Source of the DNA: Planctomycetia bacterium
Lineage (GTDB): Bacteria; Planctomycetota; Planctomycetia; Pirellulales; Thermoguttaceae
Assembly: GCA_030527185.1 (NCBI GenBank)
Contig: JAUNBF010000020.1
Location: 1-55,072, forward strand
Direction: 5' to 3'
DNA length: 55,072 bases
Part shown: piece by piece, positions 34,314-42,308 of the stretch
How the letters are laid out: every line of letters starts with the position of its first letter
Position numbering within the stretch: position 1 is the first letter of the stretch
Program-made: the position numbers and the translations under genes
The notes under the pieces: generated by a model
Told to the model about the DNA's origin: nothing
Seen by the model: the letters and a program-made list of their open reading frames with translations, nothing else
Databases searched by the model: none

Positions 34314-35648
34314 ATGAAAAAGTTTTCCGTGTTCATCCTTGTTGCCATCCTGATAGGAGGATGGGGAGCGAATCCGACCGCGGCTCGTGGTCCCGCAGGT
34401 CATCCTGGCAATGCCCGTCCCGCAGGAGGCCATGCCCCGGCAGCCAAACCCGCGTCCCGGCCTGCGGCTTCCCATGCAACGCAACCTCGTATCCAACCGT
34501 CCACCGTCCAGAAACATTTCAACAAAGACCCTTTTCAGGGAGGGAACCTGCGTCCTTCCGATGGAAAGCCAGTGTTTCGTGGTGGAGAACCTGCCGCACG
34601 ACCGGAAACACGTCCGGCTGCGCGACCAGAGACACGTCCGGCTGCGCGACCCAATCCGTCGCCCAACCGAATGTCCCCCGAAGCGTTTGACGCCAAACTG
34701 AACCAGTTTCGGAAAAACCATGCCAATGTTCCTGGCTGGAACCCGAAAGATGGCGTCGCGCCCAACATGACACGTCCGCAATGGCAAGGGCTGGATCAGG
34801 ATCGGATTCATCACCTTCAGGAACGTCAACGGGAAGCGATTGCCAAAAAATGGAAAAATCCCACCCCGCAGCAACTCGACAAACGGAAGGATTGGGCGAA
34901 TCAGGTGCGAAAAAATTGGGATCAACACCACCATCCTCGTCCTGACGGCCCTGACCCACATCATCCACCACACCCCGGTCCACACCATCCGCCGCACCCT
35001 GGCCCGCCGCCGTTTACCCCCGACTGGTGGCACGGGCATCCGTACATCGGCCCCTGGTGGGGAAGTCACTATGCCTGGAACCGTTACCCCTGGCGGTACT
35101 GGTGGACGGTTCCGGTCTGGGCAAGTGTGTGCGAATGGTACGCCGTTTGGGGTTGGACGCAGCCGTATTATTACGATTATGGCCCCACGGGAAATATCGT
35201 GTATCAGGACAATCGGGTTTACATTCAAGGCAACGACGTTTGCAGTACGGAAGAATTTGCGCAGAGTGCTGCCGAACTGGCTGCTGTGGAGACTGCCGAA
35301 ATGGATGAAAGAGGAAAAGAAGAATGGCTTCCACTTGGTGTGTTTGCTGTTTTGGGAGACCCTTCGGAAGAGGATGCCCAATTTGCCATTCAGTTGGCCG
35401 CCAACAAGGATGGCCTTATCAGTGGCACCTTTTTCAATCGAAAAACCGATCAAACGTACCCCGTTCAGGGGAGAATCGATCCGCAGACTCAACGGGTGGC
35501 GTTTATTATCCAGGGGGCGGACGACGATGTTTTCGACACTGGCTTCTACAACCTGATGCAGCAACAGACCGAAGTCCTCGTCCATCTGGGAAAAGAAAAA
35601 ACCAAAACATGTTATTTTGTCCGGTTGGAAACTCCTGAAGAGGGGTGA
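34314..35648 (+). CDS. Secreted His/Pro/Trp-rich protein with conserved C-terminal domain
   Basis: About 444 residues from ATG 34314, preceded by GGGAGG. A signal peptide (KKFSVFILVAILIGGWGANPTAA) is followed by a low-complexity Ala/Pro/His region with a duplicated RPETRPAA unit (24-bp tandem copy near 34598-34645). A charged helical stretch comes next, then a Pro-His run (HHPHPGPHHPPHP style, near 34960-35010) and an aromatic section rich in Trp and Tyr (WWHGHPYIGPWWGSHYAW). The C-terminal domain, from IVYQDNRVYIQGNDVC on, with EEWLPLGVFAVL, is the part seen in planctomycete proteins sometimes labelled cell-surface or protocadherin-like. It is an exported envelope protein; the His-rich stretch could bind metal. 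Molecular function unknown. It may share a transcript with the small lipoprotein 44 bp downstream. Confidence 0.8.
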   Translation: MKKFSVFILVAILIGGWGANPTAARGPAGHPGNARPAGGHAPAAKPASRPAASHATQPRIQPSTVQKHFNKDPFQGGNLRPSDGKPVFRGGEPAARPETRPAARPETRPAARPNPSPNRMSPEAFDAKLNQFRKNHANVPGWNPKDGVAPNMTRPQWQGLDQDRIHHLQERQREAIAKKWKNPTPQQLDKRKDWANQVRKNWDQHHHPRPDGPDPHHPPHPGPHHPPHPGPPPFTPDWWHGHPYIGPWWGSHYAWNRYPWRYWWTVPVWASVCEWYAVWGWTQPYYYDYGPTGNIVYQDNRVYIQGNDVCSTEEFAQSAAELAAVETAEMDERGKEEWLPLGVFAVLGDPSEEDAQFAIQLAANKDGLISGTFFNRKTDQTYPVQGRIDPQTQRVAFIIQGADDDVFDTGFYNLMQQQTEVLVHLGKEKTKTCYFVRLETPEEG

Positions 35649-35692
35649 AAGACCTTTTTGTTTCCTATTCGTTTATTTGATGAGGTAAGAAA

Positions 35693-36025
35693 ATGAAAAA
35701 GATTTTTTTAGGATGGTTATGCGTACTTTTGGGTGTGTTGTGGCTGGGTTGTGATTCTCCCCGCGTTCGGGAGATGAAAAAAGAGTCCGAAGACGCGGCT
35801 CGTGCCACGGAAGAAAAGGTGGAAGGAGCGGTCGATAAAACGGCCGAGGGTGTCAAGGATGTCACCAAACAGATGATCGAGAAAGCCAAGGATGTCGCTA
35901 CAGGCGTCAAAGAGGCGGTGACGGAAACGGCCAAAGAGACCACCCAAAATGCGGAAAAAGGTGTCGAAGCGGCTAAAAATCCAGCCACCAACAGTTTCGA
36001 TGCCATGGATGAGGAGAAAAAATAG
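35693..36025 (+). CDS. Small lipoprotein with LEA-like amphipathic helix
   Basis: 110 residues, ATG 35693, with GAGG upstream. A lipoprotein signal peptide ends in the lipobox LWLGC. The mature part is almost entirely Lys/Glu/Ala/Thr helix with 11-residue periodicity, such as KVEGAVDKTAEGV and KDVATGVKEAV, as in late-embryogenesis-abundant and apolipoprotein-type helices. It resembles a Lpp-like or stress-protective envelope protein; this is inference. It is followed by an intrinsic terminator at 36087. Confidence 0.8.
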   Translation: MKKIFLGWLCVLLGVLWLGCDSPRVREMKKESEDAARATEEKVEGAVDKTAEGVKDVTKQMIEKAKDVATGVKEAVTETAKETTQNAEKGVEAAKNPATNSFDAMDEEKK

Positions 36026-36086
36026 TTTCGCTTTCATCCAGGACGGAAGAGGAAAGGTTTCCCCGTTCCTTTTTTCGTCAACTTTC

Positions 36087-36126
36087 AGGTCTGTACCGGT
36101 TATTTCGCCCGTGCAGACCTTTTTTT
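36087..36126 (+). terminator. Intrinsic terminator after the small lipoprotein
   Basis: AGGTCTGTACCGG (36087-36099) pairs with CCCGTGCAGACCT (36108-36120), with one G-T wobble and one mismatch, and is followed by six T. Its position closes the transcript of the two exported-protein genes. Confidence 0.85.
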
Positions 36127-36374
36127 CTTTGTAAGAATTCTGTTCGGTAAAAATTTTAGCTCCTGGAATCTTTTCTTTTCGTAAATATCTTTCGGAGGTT
36201 AAGAAAATCCAAAATAAACTAAACCCTTTAACCCTCAAAACCCGATTATTTGGAACAGGAGATGTTATGGTTTCGTCCGCATTCTCTTGGGGAACGTTGA
36301 AAAGAGAAAGTTCCCACGGTCGTCCACGGGAAGCGATTTCCAGGGAAATAGTTATCAATAAGGATTCTGATTCC

Positions 36375-37409
36375 ATGAATAAATTCCGATTTTTGAGTTC
36401 CTGCGTGGTATTGCTGCTGATATGGGGAAATATTTCCCTCTGTTACGGGGAGACCCAAAAAGTCCGCTCTTTCAATATCATTCGGTTCGACCATTCCGTT
36501 GCCCGTCATCGGATTCCGGTGGTTGTTGGCGTTTCGCTGAACCTGGAGGGGGATCATTTGGTAACGGTGGGAGACGACCACAAAGCCCGAATCTGGGACT
36601 TGAAAACCGGTCAATTGCGGCGGGAACTCTCCGATCAGGCCGACTGGGTACGAACGGTAAAATTCCGCCCGGATGGCAAAGTTTTCGTCACAGGAGGCAT
36701 GGATCAGAACATGTACTGTTACGACGCTCAGACGTATCAGCGACTTTTCCAGTTCCAAAGCAGCCGTCACGCCGTCCGTTCCATCACGTTCAGCCCGGAC
36801 AGTGAGCGTATGGCGATGGTCGGTTTCAACAATAGCGTCTCCATTTACGAAACCGCTTACGGACGGCTTTTGCGACGTTGGCAGACGACTTGTACGGATC
36901 AGCGTTGCGTCGTCTTTTCGCCGGACAGTCGGTATTTGGCCTCGGCAGGACGAGACGGGATTGTGCGAATTTTCGATACGACGACCGGAGCGGTGGTGAA
37001 AGATTTCGAACACCATATCCGTCGTGTGAATTCCCTCGCTTTCAGCGAAGATGGTCAATTCCTGGCCACAGGCGGGGAAGACCAGAAAGTCTGTATCTGG
37101 TCGATGGAAAGCAAAGAATTGCACCGGGTATACGACTATCCTTCCGGGAAAGTGACCGCCATCACCTTCTGCGGCAACGACCTGGTTGCGGCAGGCTCGG
37201 CCAACAATACCATGACGGTCTGGAATATCCATGATTCCCAGGAAACTCCGGTTTATAACATGGATGAACATACTGGCACGGTGGCGGAATTGTTGTGGGA
37301 CGCCACGAAAAAAGTCCTGATTTCGTGTAGTTTCGACACGACTGTTCGATTTTGGTCGTGGGAAAACGCGGGCAAGGAAGTGGCCGCGTTGCCCGAAACC
37401 GTTCATTAG
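36375..37409 (+). CDS. Secreted seven-bladed WD40 propeller protein
   Basis: About 344 residues. ATG 36375 gives a clean signal peptide (KFRFLSSCVVLLLIWGNISLCYGE). ATG 36267, with a better AGGAG site, would add 36 residues before that signal, so the start is uncertain. Seven WD40-type repeats fill the protein, for example HLVTVGDDHKARIWDLKTGQ, FVTGGMDQNMYCYDAQT, YLASAGRDGIVRIFDTTTG, FLATGGEDQKVCIWSM and VLISCSFDTTVRFWSW, enough for one closed propeller. Such a protein is normally a binding platform rather than an enzyme. Export from the cytoplasm is common for planctomycete WD40 proteins. Partner unknown; the next gene encodes a giant extracellular protein. Confidence 0.85.
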   Translation: MNKFRFLSSCVVLLLIWGNISLCYGETQKVRSFNIIRFDHSVARHRIPVVVGVSLNLEGDHLVTVGDDHKARIWDLKTGQLRRELSDQADWVRTVKFRPDGKVFVTGGMDQNMYCYDAQTYQRLFQFQSSRHAVRSITFSPDSERMAMVGFNNSVSIYETAYGRLLRRWQTTCTDQRCVVFSPDSRYLASAGRDGIVRIFDTTTGAVVKDFEHHIRRVNSLAFSEDGQFLATGGEDQKVCIWSMESKELHRVYDYPSGKVTAITFCGNDLVAAGSANNTMTVWNIHDSQETPVYNMDEHTGTVAELLWDATKKVLISCSFDTTVRFWSWENAGKEVAALPETVH

Positions 37410-37554
37410 AAATTTAGGGATTCCCGAAACCGTATCCGTTCCATGGGATATTTCCGTTGTGTGTTTTAGGCAGTTTCCGTCGTGTTTCTGCCACGCACCG
37501 GGAAAAATACCCAGGCGAATCATCAACATTTTGAAACATTATGGCGAGAACAAA

Positions 37555-40500
37555 ATGAGTAGCACAAACCATCAAAACATGCGTTACCGACGTCTGGTTG
37601 GAATGGAGGCTTTGGAGAATCGGTGCCTGTTGTCGGTCAACCCGATTGAAGTGGGAGCGGTTTATTTTGAATCGGCTGCCACGGAAGTGGGGTCGGGCGT
37701 GGATACCGCCGCCGACTACATTTACGTCTCCTTCAATGGTGGAGCCGCAGGAACGGAACTGACCGAAATCACGATCGATCTGGCAAGTGTGGATCAGGGA
37801 GGGCGTTATTCCTTCATTGACCTGGGCGACGACAATCCACCAGGAGTGGAAGGGGCTTACGGAAGTATTCCGTTTGAGATTCTGGATTCGTCGGATTACA
37901 CAGTCAAAGGCTGGTCGCTCTCCGAGGGGAACACGGTTCTGACGATTCAACTGGAAGGCTTCACGGCAGGCGACGTGCTGAAAATTCAGTGCGACGTGGA
38001 TGAAGTGCTGGCGGAAGGGATTGTCGACGCGGAAGTGACGGGGGCGGAATTTTCGCTGACCTCCACCATCAGTGCCAGTTTCTCTGCCGATCATTACGAA
38101 GATGCCTTTTTTGAAAATGTTCGGTTCGTCGATTTTTTTGACAGTGACTGCTACGATATTCCCGGTCTTCCCAACGACGAATTTACCAACGAAGCCAGCA
38201 TTCCACCGGGTGATGGAAACCCGCAATCGGTCTATACCGCCGGTGCTTTTGCCGCACAGTTCCAGGTGCCGCTCCCCGCGACGCTTTCGGGAAAAGTTTA
38301 TGAGGATGTCGATTACAGCTTTGATTACGACGCTTCCATCGACCGCCTGCTTTCGGGAGTCACGATTGAATTGTGGCAGCTGAACGATTCCGGCCAGTAT
38401 GAGAAAATCGACTCAACGGTAACGGATGCCAACGGTGAATACTTCTTTGAGGTGGACCCCGGAACGTATCGGGTTTTTGAAGTGACACCGGAAGGCTATC
38501 GCGATGTGACCGCGTTTGTCGGCACGATTGACGGTGTTCCGATGGGAACGATGATCGATGCCAACTGCCTTTCGGATATTACCGTTCTCGGAGGCCAGGA
38601 CAGTATTTGGAACGACTTTTCCGAATATCGCCCCGCCAGTGTTTCGGGAATCGTCTGGCTCGATTCCAATCAGAATAATCGGTATGACGACGGTGAAAAA
38701 CTGTTGGAAAATGTTCTGATTGAACTGCGGGATGAGAATGGTGACATTGTGGACACCTGCTATACCGACAAGGATGGATACTATATTTTCACAGGCTTGC
38801 TTCCAGGAGAATATGCCGTCTTTGAACACCAGCCGGAAGAATACATCCATGGCGGCGAAGTCGTCGGTTCCGAAGGGGGCTACATTGATGGACAGGATAC
38901 GATTGTCGGCATTTTCCTTTATTCCGGTGCGGAAGGGATTGACTACGATTTCTGGGAATACGAATACGCGGAAATTTCCGGGTACGTTTTCCAGGATGGC
39001 AAGACGCTGCAACTGAAAGAAGGGGAGTCTCTTCCCGATAATTTGTGGGAATTGTACCCTGGAATTCGAGATGCTTCGGACAATCCCATTGCGGGCGTGA
39101 CGCTCATTCTGGCCGATGCCGATGGGAATCCGATCTTGGACGCCAACGGAAATCGGATTACGACGCAAACCGACGCGAATGGTTATTACTGTTTCAAAAA
39201 TGTCAAACCGGGAACGTACTCCATTCTGGAAGAACAGCCAGGCGGATATTTCGATGGAATCGATACTCCTGGAAGTCTGGGAGGAGATTCTCTGGTGCCG
39301 GACGGTGACAAAATTTACAACATCGAAGTCGATTACGGCGACATTGGCACGGAATACAACTTCAGCGAAATCATTGTCACCTGGACACCCGACGATCCCG
39401 ACAACCCACCGCCGGGAGGTCCTCCCACACTGAATTCGCCTCCGGCACGTCCTAATTTTTCCGGTGGCGGTTCGGCACCCGTGACGCCTTATTCCTACCA
39501 ACCCTATTTTGGAGCCACGAATGGCCTTTCCCTCGGTGGTGGAATGGGGGGCGGAGGAGCGGCATTCCATCTGGCGGTTTTGAATGCGGGTGCAGGACGT
39601 GGCGGCGCTTTGGGAGTTCAGGGAGTTCAAGGCGTTGCTGCGACGACAACAACGGCTGTGGCAACGATTGGAAATACCGTTTTTGATCCCGATTCGTGGG
39701 AAGGCCAGGCGATGAATCGGATTCGCTGGATGCTGGCGGAAAACAGCGACCATCCCGGCGAATGGCTTTTCGGCCTGGAAGGTGCCAAGGCATTGACCGG
39801 GGACTTCAACGGCGACGGTGTGGATGAATTGGCCATTTTCCTCGACGGTTTCTGGTTTATCGATATTAACGGAAACAACGTCTGGGACGACTACGACCTC
39901 TGGGTACAACTCGGCAAACGAGGCGACCAGCCGATTGTGGGTGACTGGGATGGCGACGGCAAGGCGGATATTGGTGTTTTCGGGCCGACCTGGAAAGGAG
40001 ACCACGAAGTCCTCGCTTACGAACATGGTTTGCCGGATGCGGAAAACCTCCGTCGGGGCGAATACAAAAACATTCCTCCCGAACGAGCCGTGGCAGGTTA
40101 CTGGTACTCCAAACATACGCGGCAGGGTGAAATCCGTCGAGACGTTATCGACCACGTTTTCCAAATCGGAAGCGAAGGGGACATTGCCGTGGCAGGCGAC
40201 TGGAATGGCGATGGCGTTTGGAGTGTCGGTGTTTTCAACAACGGAACCTGGACGCTCGACGTCGATGGTGATGGACGGATCACCGAACGGGATGCCGTTT
40301 TCCACTTCGGACAAAAAGGGGATATTCCTGTGGTGGGGAACTGGGATAACCAGACCGTGGATGGAAAGGCCGTCTCCAAAATCGGCGTTTATCGTGACGG
40401 AACGTGGATTTTGGATGTCAAAGGGACTGGCATGATGAACGATGACGTTCAGATCGTTCGCCAGGGACGTCCCGGTGAGTTGCCGATTGTGGGCGACTTC

Positions 40501-40590
40501 GATGGAACGGGTGTTTCCAAACTGGCCACGTACCGTAACGCGGAGGGACCAGTGATTGTGGCCTCTGGCCCCAATCGTCCCCAGGAGTAA
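37555..40590 (+). CDS. Giant extracellular protein: planctomycete sorting motif, SdrD B-like and FG-GAP-like repeats
   Basis: About 1011 residues from ATG 37555. The N-terminus MRYRRLVGMEALENRCLLS is the planctomycete extracellular motif (Pfam Planc_extracel type, usually LEPRxLL), which replaces a normal signal peptide in many surface proteins of the phylum. After a beta-rich domain (to about residue 240) come three SdrD B / Cna B-like modules: SGKVYEDVDYSFDYDASIDRL, SGIVWLDSNQNNRYDDGEKLL and SGYVFQDGKTLQLKEGESL, each with a DANGEYFF or DKDGYYIF type core. A Gly/Pro-rich linker follows, then FG-GAP/integrin-alpha-like repeats with calcium loops (GDFNGDGVDELAIF, GDWDGDGKADIGVF, GDWNGDGVWSVGVF). 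It is probably a surface adhesin or matrix protein. A strong terminator follows at 40616. Confidence 0.88.
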   Translation: MSSTNHQNMRYRRLVGMEALENRCLLSVNPIEVGAVYFESAATEVGSGVDTAADYIYVSFNGGAAGTELTEITIDLASVDQGGRYSFIDLGDDNPPGVEGAYGSIPFEILDSSDYTVKGWSLSEGNTVLTIQLEGFTAGDVLKIQCDVDEVLAEGIVDAEVTGAEFSLTSTISASFSADHYEDAFFENVRFVDFFDSDCYDIPGLPNDEFTNEASIPPGDGNPQSVYTAGAFAAQFQVPLPATLSGKVYEDVDYSFDYDASIDRLLSGVTIELWQLNDSGQYEKIDSTVTDANGEYFFEVDPGTYRVFEVTPEGYRDVTAFVGTIDGVPMGTMIDANCLSDITVLGGQDSIWNDFSEYRPASVSGIVWLDSNQNNRYDDGEKLLENVLIELRDENGDIVDTCYTDKDGYYIFTGLLPGEYAVFEHQPEEYIHGGEVVGSEGGYIDGQDTIVGIFLYSGAEGIDYDFWEYEYAEISGYVFQDGKTLQLKEGESLPDNLWELYPGIRDASDNPIAGVTLILADADGNPILDANGNRITTQTDANGYYCFKNVKPGTYSILEEQPGGYFDGIDTPGSLGGDSLVPDGDKIYNIEVDYGDIGTEYNFSEIIVTWTPDDPDNPPPGGPPTLNSPPARPNFSGGGSAPVTPYSYQPYFGATNGLSLGGGMGGGGAAFHLAVLNAGAGRGGALGVQGVQGVAATTTTAVATIGNTVFDPDSWEGQAMNRIRWMLAENSDHPGEWLFGLEGAKALTGDFNGDGVDELAIFLDGFWFIDINGNNVWDDYDLWVQLGKRGDQPIVGDWDGDGKADIGVFGPTWKGDHEVLAYEHGLPDAENLRRGEYKNIPPERAVAGYWYSKHTRQGEIRRDVIDHVFQIGSEGDIAVAGDWNGDGVWSVGVFNNGTWTLDVDGDGRITERDAVFHFGQKGDIPVVGNWDNQTVDGKAVSKIGVYRDGTWILDVKGTGMMNDDVQIVRQGRPGELPIVGDFDGTGVSKLATYRNAEGPVIVASGPNRPQE

Positions 40591-40615
40591 AGTGTTTGCT
40601 GTTTTGGAAAATGGG

Positions 40616-40655
40616 AATTCACGAGTTTTCGTTTCGGAGAACTCGTGAATTTTTT
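40616..40655 (+). terminator. Intrinsic terminator of the giant extracellular protein gene
   Basis: Perfect 12-bp arms AATTCACGAGTT (40616-40627) and AACTCGTGAATT (40640-40651) followed by a T run. Confidence 0.9.
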
Positions 40656-40753
40656 ATTGGGATTCGCCCTCCCCAACCTTTTGCGGAGTCAGGAGGTTGG
40701 AGAGGTTGGGAACGAAAATTCAAAATCAAGTGGAAGTATCTCCCAAACAAGTC

Positions 40754-40782
40754 TTGCCAAAAACGTCTGGAAAGGTTAAAAT
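40754..40782 (+). promoter_or_regulatory. Promoter of the exbB-exbD-exbD-TPR operon
   Basis: TTGCCA at 40754-40759, 17-bp spacer, TAAAAT at 40777-40782. Predicted start near 40789, about 28 nt before the first ATG. Confidence 0.65.
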
Positions 40783-40816
40783 ATCTCTGGACAGATCACG
40801 AATCAGAGGGTAGGTT

Positions 40817-41452
40817 ATGTACGAAATCATTACGTCGGGCGGCCTGGTGGGGCTGATTATTTTTTTTCTTTCCCTGGCATCGGTAGCTTTGGTGGTGGAT
40901 CAGGGACGGTCATTGCGAAAAAAAATTCTCTTGCCTCAGGAACAGGTGGAGAAGCTACGGGAACTCATTTCCACTGGTCAACTTCAGGCAGCCGATACGT
41001 ATTGTCGTGAGAATCCCGGCACGTTGACATTCATTGTGCGGATGGGTTTGCAGGAATGTGACGGGGACTGGTCGGATATGGAAAAGACGCTGGAAGACGT
41101 GATTGGAGAGGAATCGGCTCGCTTGTACCGTCGGGTGGAGTTTTTATCGGTAATTGGGAATGTCGCACCGATGTTGGGACTTTTGGGGACAGTTTTGGGG
41201 ATGATTACCGCCTTTCAGCAAATTGCCGCCACGCAAGGTTCCGCGCAAGGCCCGGAATTGGCACGCGGAATTTATCAGGCACTGGTGACGACGGTGGAAG
41301 GGCTGATTGTGGCCATTCCCTCAATTGGCGCGTTTGCCTTTTTCCGAAACCGGATTGACCAACTGATGGCCGAAATGACGTATACGGTACAGCGACTCTT
41401 TTTACCGTTGAAACGCTATCGCCGCAAAACGCGAGGAGGAAAAACGGCATGA
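40817..41452 (+). CDS. exbB: MotA/TolQ/ExbB-type proton channel
   Basis: 211 residues, ATG 40817 behind AGGGTAGG. Three membrane helices are visible: GGLVGLIIFFLSLASVALVV, then FLSVIGNVAPMLGLLGTVLGMITAF, where the conserved Pro-Gly-Leu-Leu-Gly-Thr-Val region lies, and GLIVAIPSIGAFAFFRN. ExbB forms a pentamer around ExbD and uses the proton gradient to drive an outer-membrane receptor through TonB, or the Tol system. Its stop overlaps the first exbD start (ATGA). TonB itself and a TonB-dependent receptor are absent from the window. Confidence 0.92.
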   Translation: MYEIITSGGLVGLIIFFLSLASVALVVDQGRSLRKKILLPQEQVEKLRELISTGQLQAADTYCRENPGTLTFIVRMGLQECDGDWSDMEKTLEDVIGEESARLYRRVEFLSVIGNVAPMLGLLGTVLGMITAFQQIAATQGSAQGPELARGIYQALVTTVEGLIVAIPSIGAFAFFRNRIDQLMAEMTYTVQRLFLPLKRYRRKTRGGKTA

Positions 41453-41859
41453 AAACGCCCATCCCACGCACCACGGCCTTGGGATTCAACATGACGCCGA
41501 TGATCGATGTGGTTTTTTTGCTGATTATCTTTTTCCTGGTGGCAAGTCACTTTTCCCGGCAGGAGCAGATGGTGGAAGTCGATTTGCCACAGGCGGAAAG
41601 CGGAGTATCCATACGGGAAGAGGAGAAAACGTACCTGACGCTCTCGGTTCTTTCGACAGGAACGTTGTTTTTGGGAAGTCGGGAGATGGAATTGGAAAAT
41701 CTGACCACGATTTTGACTGCCGAAAAAGAACGTACAGGGGGAAATTTCCAGCTTCGGATTCGAGCGGATCGTCAAACACTGTACCGGACACTTCAGCCCA
41801 TTTTACAGGCCGCAGCCGAGGCAGGCATTTTTAACATTCAGTTTGCCGTAATTCCATGA
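41449..41859 (+). CDS. exbD: ExbD/TolR-family protein, first copy
   Basis: 136 residues; start overlaps exbB by 4 nt. The N-terminus reads GFNMTPMIDVVFLLIIFFLVASHF, a single membrane helix containing the conserved Asp that works in proton passage. The periplasmic domain follows (TYLTLSVLSTGTLFLGSREMELENL to IRADRQTLYRTLQPILQAAAEAGIFNIQFAV). It pairs with the ExbB channel. Confidence 0.9.
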   Translation: MKTPIPRTTALGFNMTPMIDVVFLLIIFFLVASHFSRQEQMVEVDLPQAESGVSIREEEKTYLTLSVLSTGTLFLGSREMELENLTTILTAEKERTGGNFQLRIRADRQTLYRTLQPILQAAAEAGIFNIQFAVIP

Positions 41860-42308
41860 AACGTCGTTCCTTTTTCCAATCCGAAGAATCGCTTCAGTTG
41901 CAAATGACGCCGATGATCGACGTGATTTTTCTGTTGCTGATTTTTTTCATCTGCACCGCCTCTTTTCAGGAGTTGGAGGAACTTTTGCCTACGCCGGCGG
42001 TTGCGTGGCTGGGAAATCGACTGGAGGAATCCGTGGAAATTCCGCCGGAATTGCTCGATTTGGAGGAGGTGGTTATCCTGATTCATTTTGATGACCGGGC
42101 TTACTGGGACGTCGGAGAGACGCGGTATCGGGAGTGGGGGGAAGTTCGACAACTGCTGGAATGGGTAGCGAAACAGGATTCCCGCATTCCGGTGATTTTG
42201 GATGTGGATGACAACGTTCCGCTGGAAGCAATTTTGCAAGTCCACGATAGTGCCCGCCAGTGTGGTCTAACCTCGGTTCAGTTTGCCGTTCCGAAACTTG
42301 AAAAATGA
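41856..42308 (+). CDS. ExbD/TolR-family protein, second copy
   Basis: 150 residues; start overlaps the first exbD by 4 nt. LQMTPMIDVIFLLLIFFICTASF is the same membrane helix with its conserved Asp. The periplasmic part is distinct (YWDVGETRYREWGEV and ILQVHDSARQCGLTSVQFAVP). Two different ExbD proteins with one ExbB imply a hetero-oligomeric core, as in some Bacteroidetes and planctomycete systems. Confidence 0.88.
   Translation: MKRRSFFQSEESLQLQMTPMIDVIFLLLIFFICTASFQELEELLPTPAVAWLGNRLEESVEIPPELLDLEEVVILIHFDDRAYWDVGETRYREWGEVRQLLEWVAKQDSRIPVILDVDDNVPLEAILQVHDSARQCGLTSVQFAVPKLEK

Noticed and set aside
40817..42308. Tol-Pal system
   Set aside because: No TolA, TolB or Pal accompanies the channel genes; two ExbD proteins and a TPR protein form a different set.
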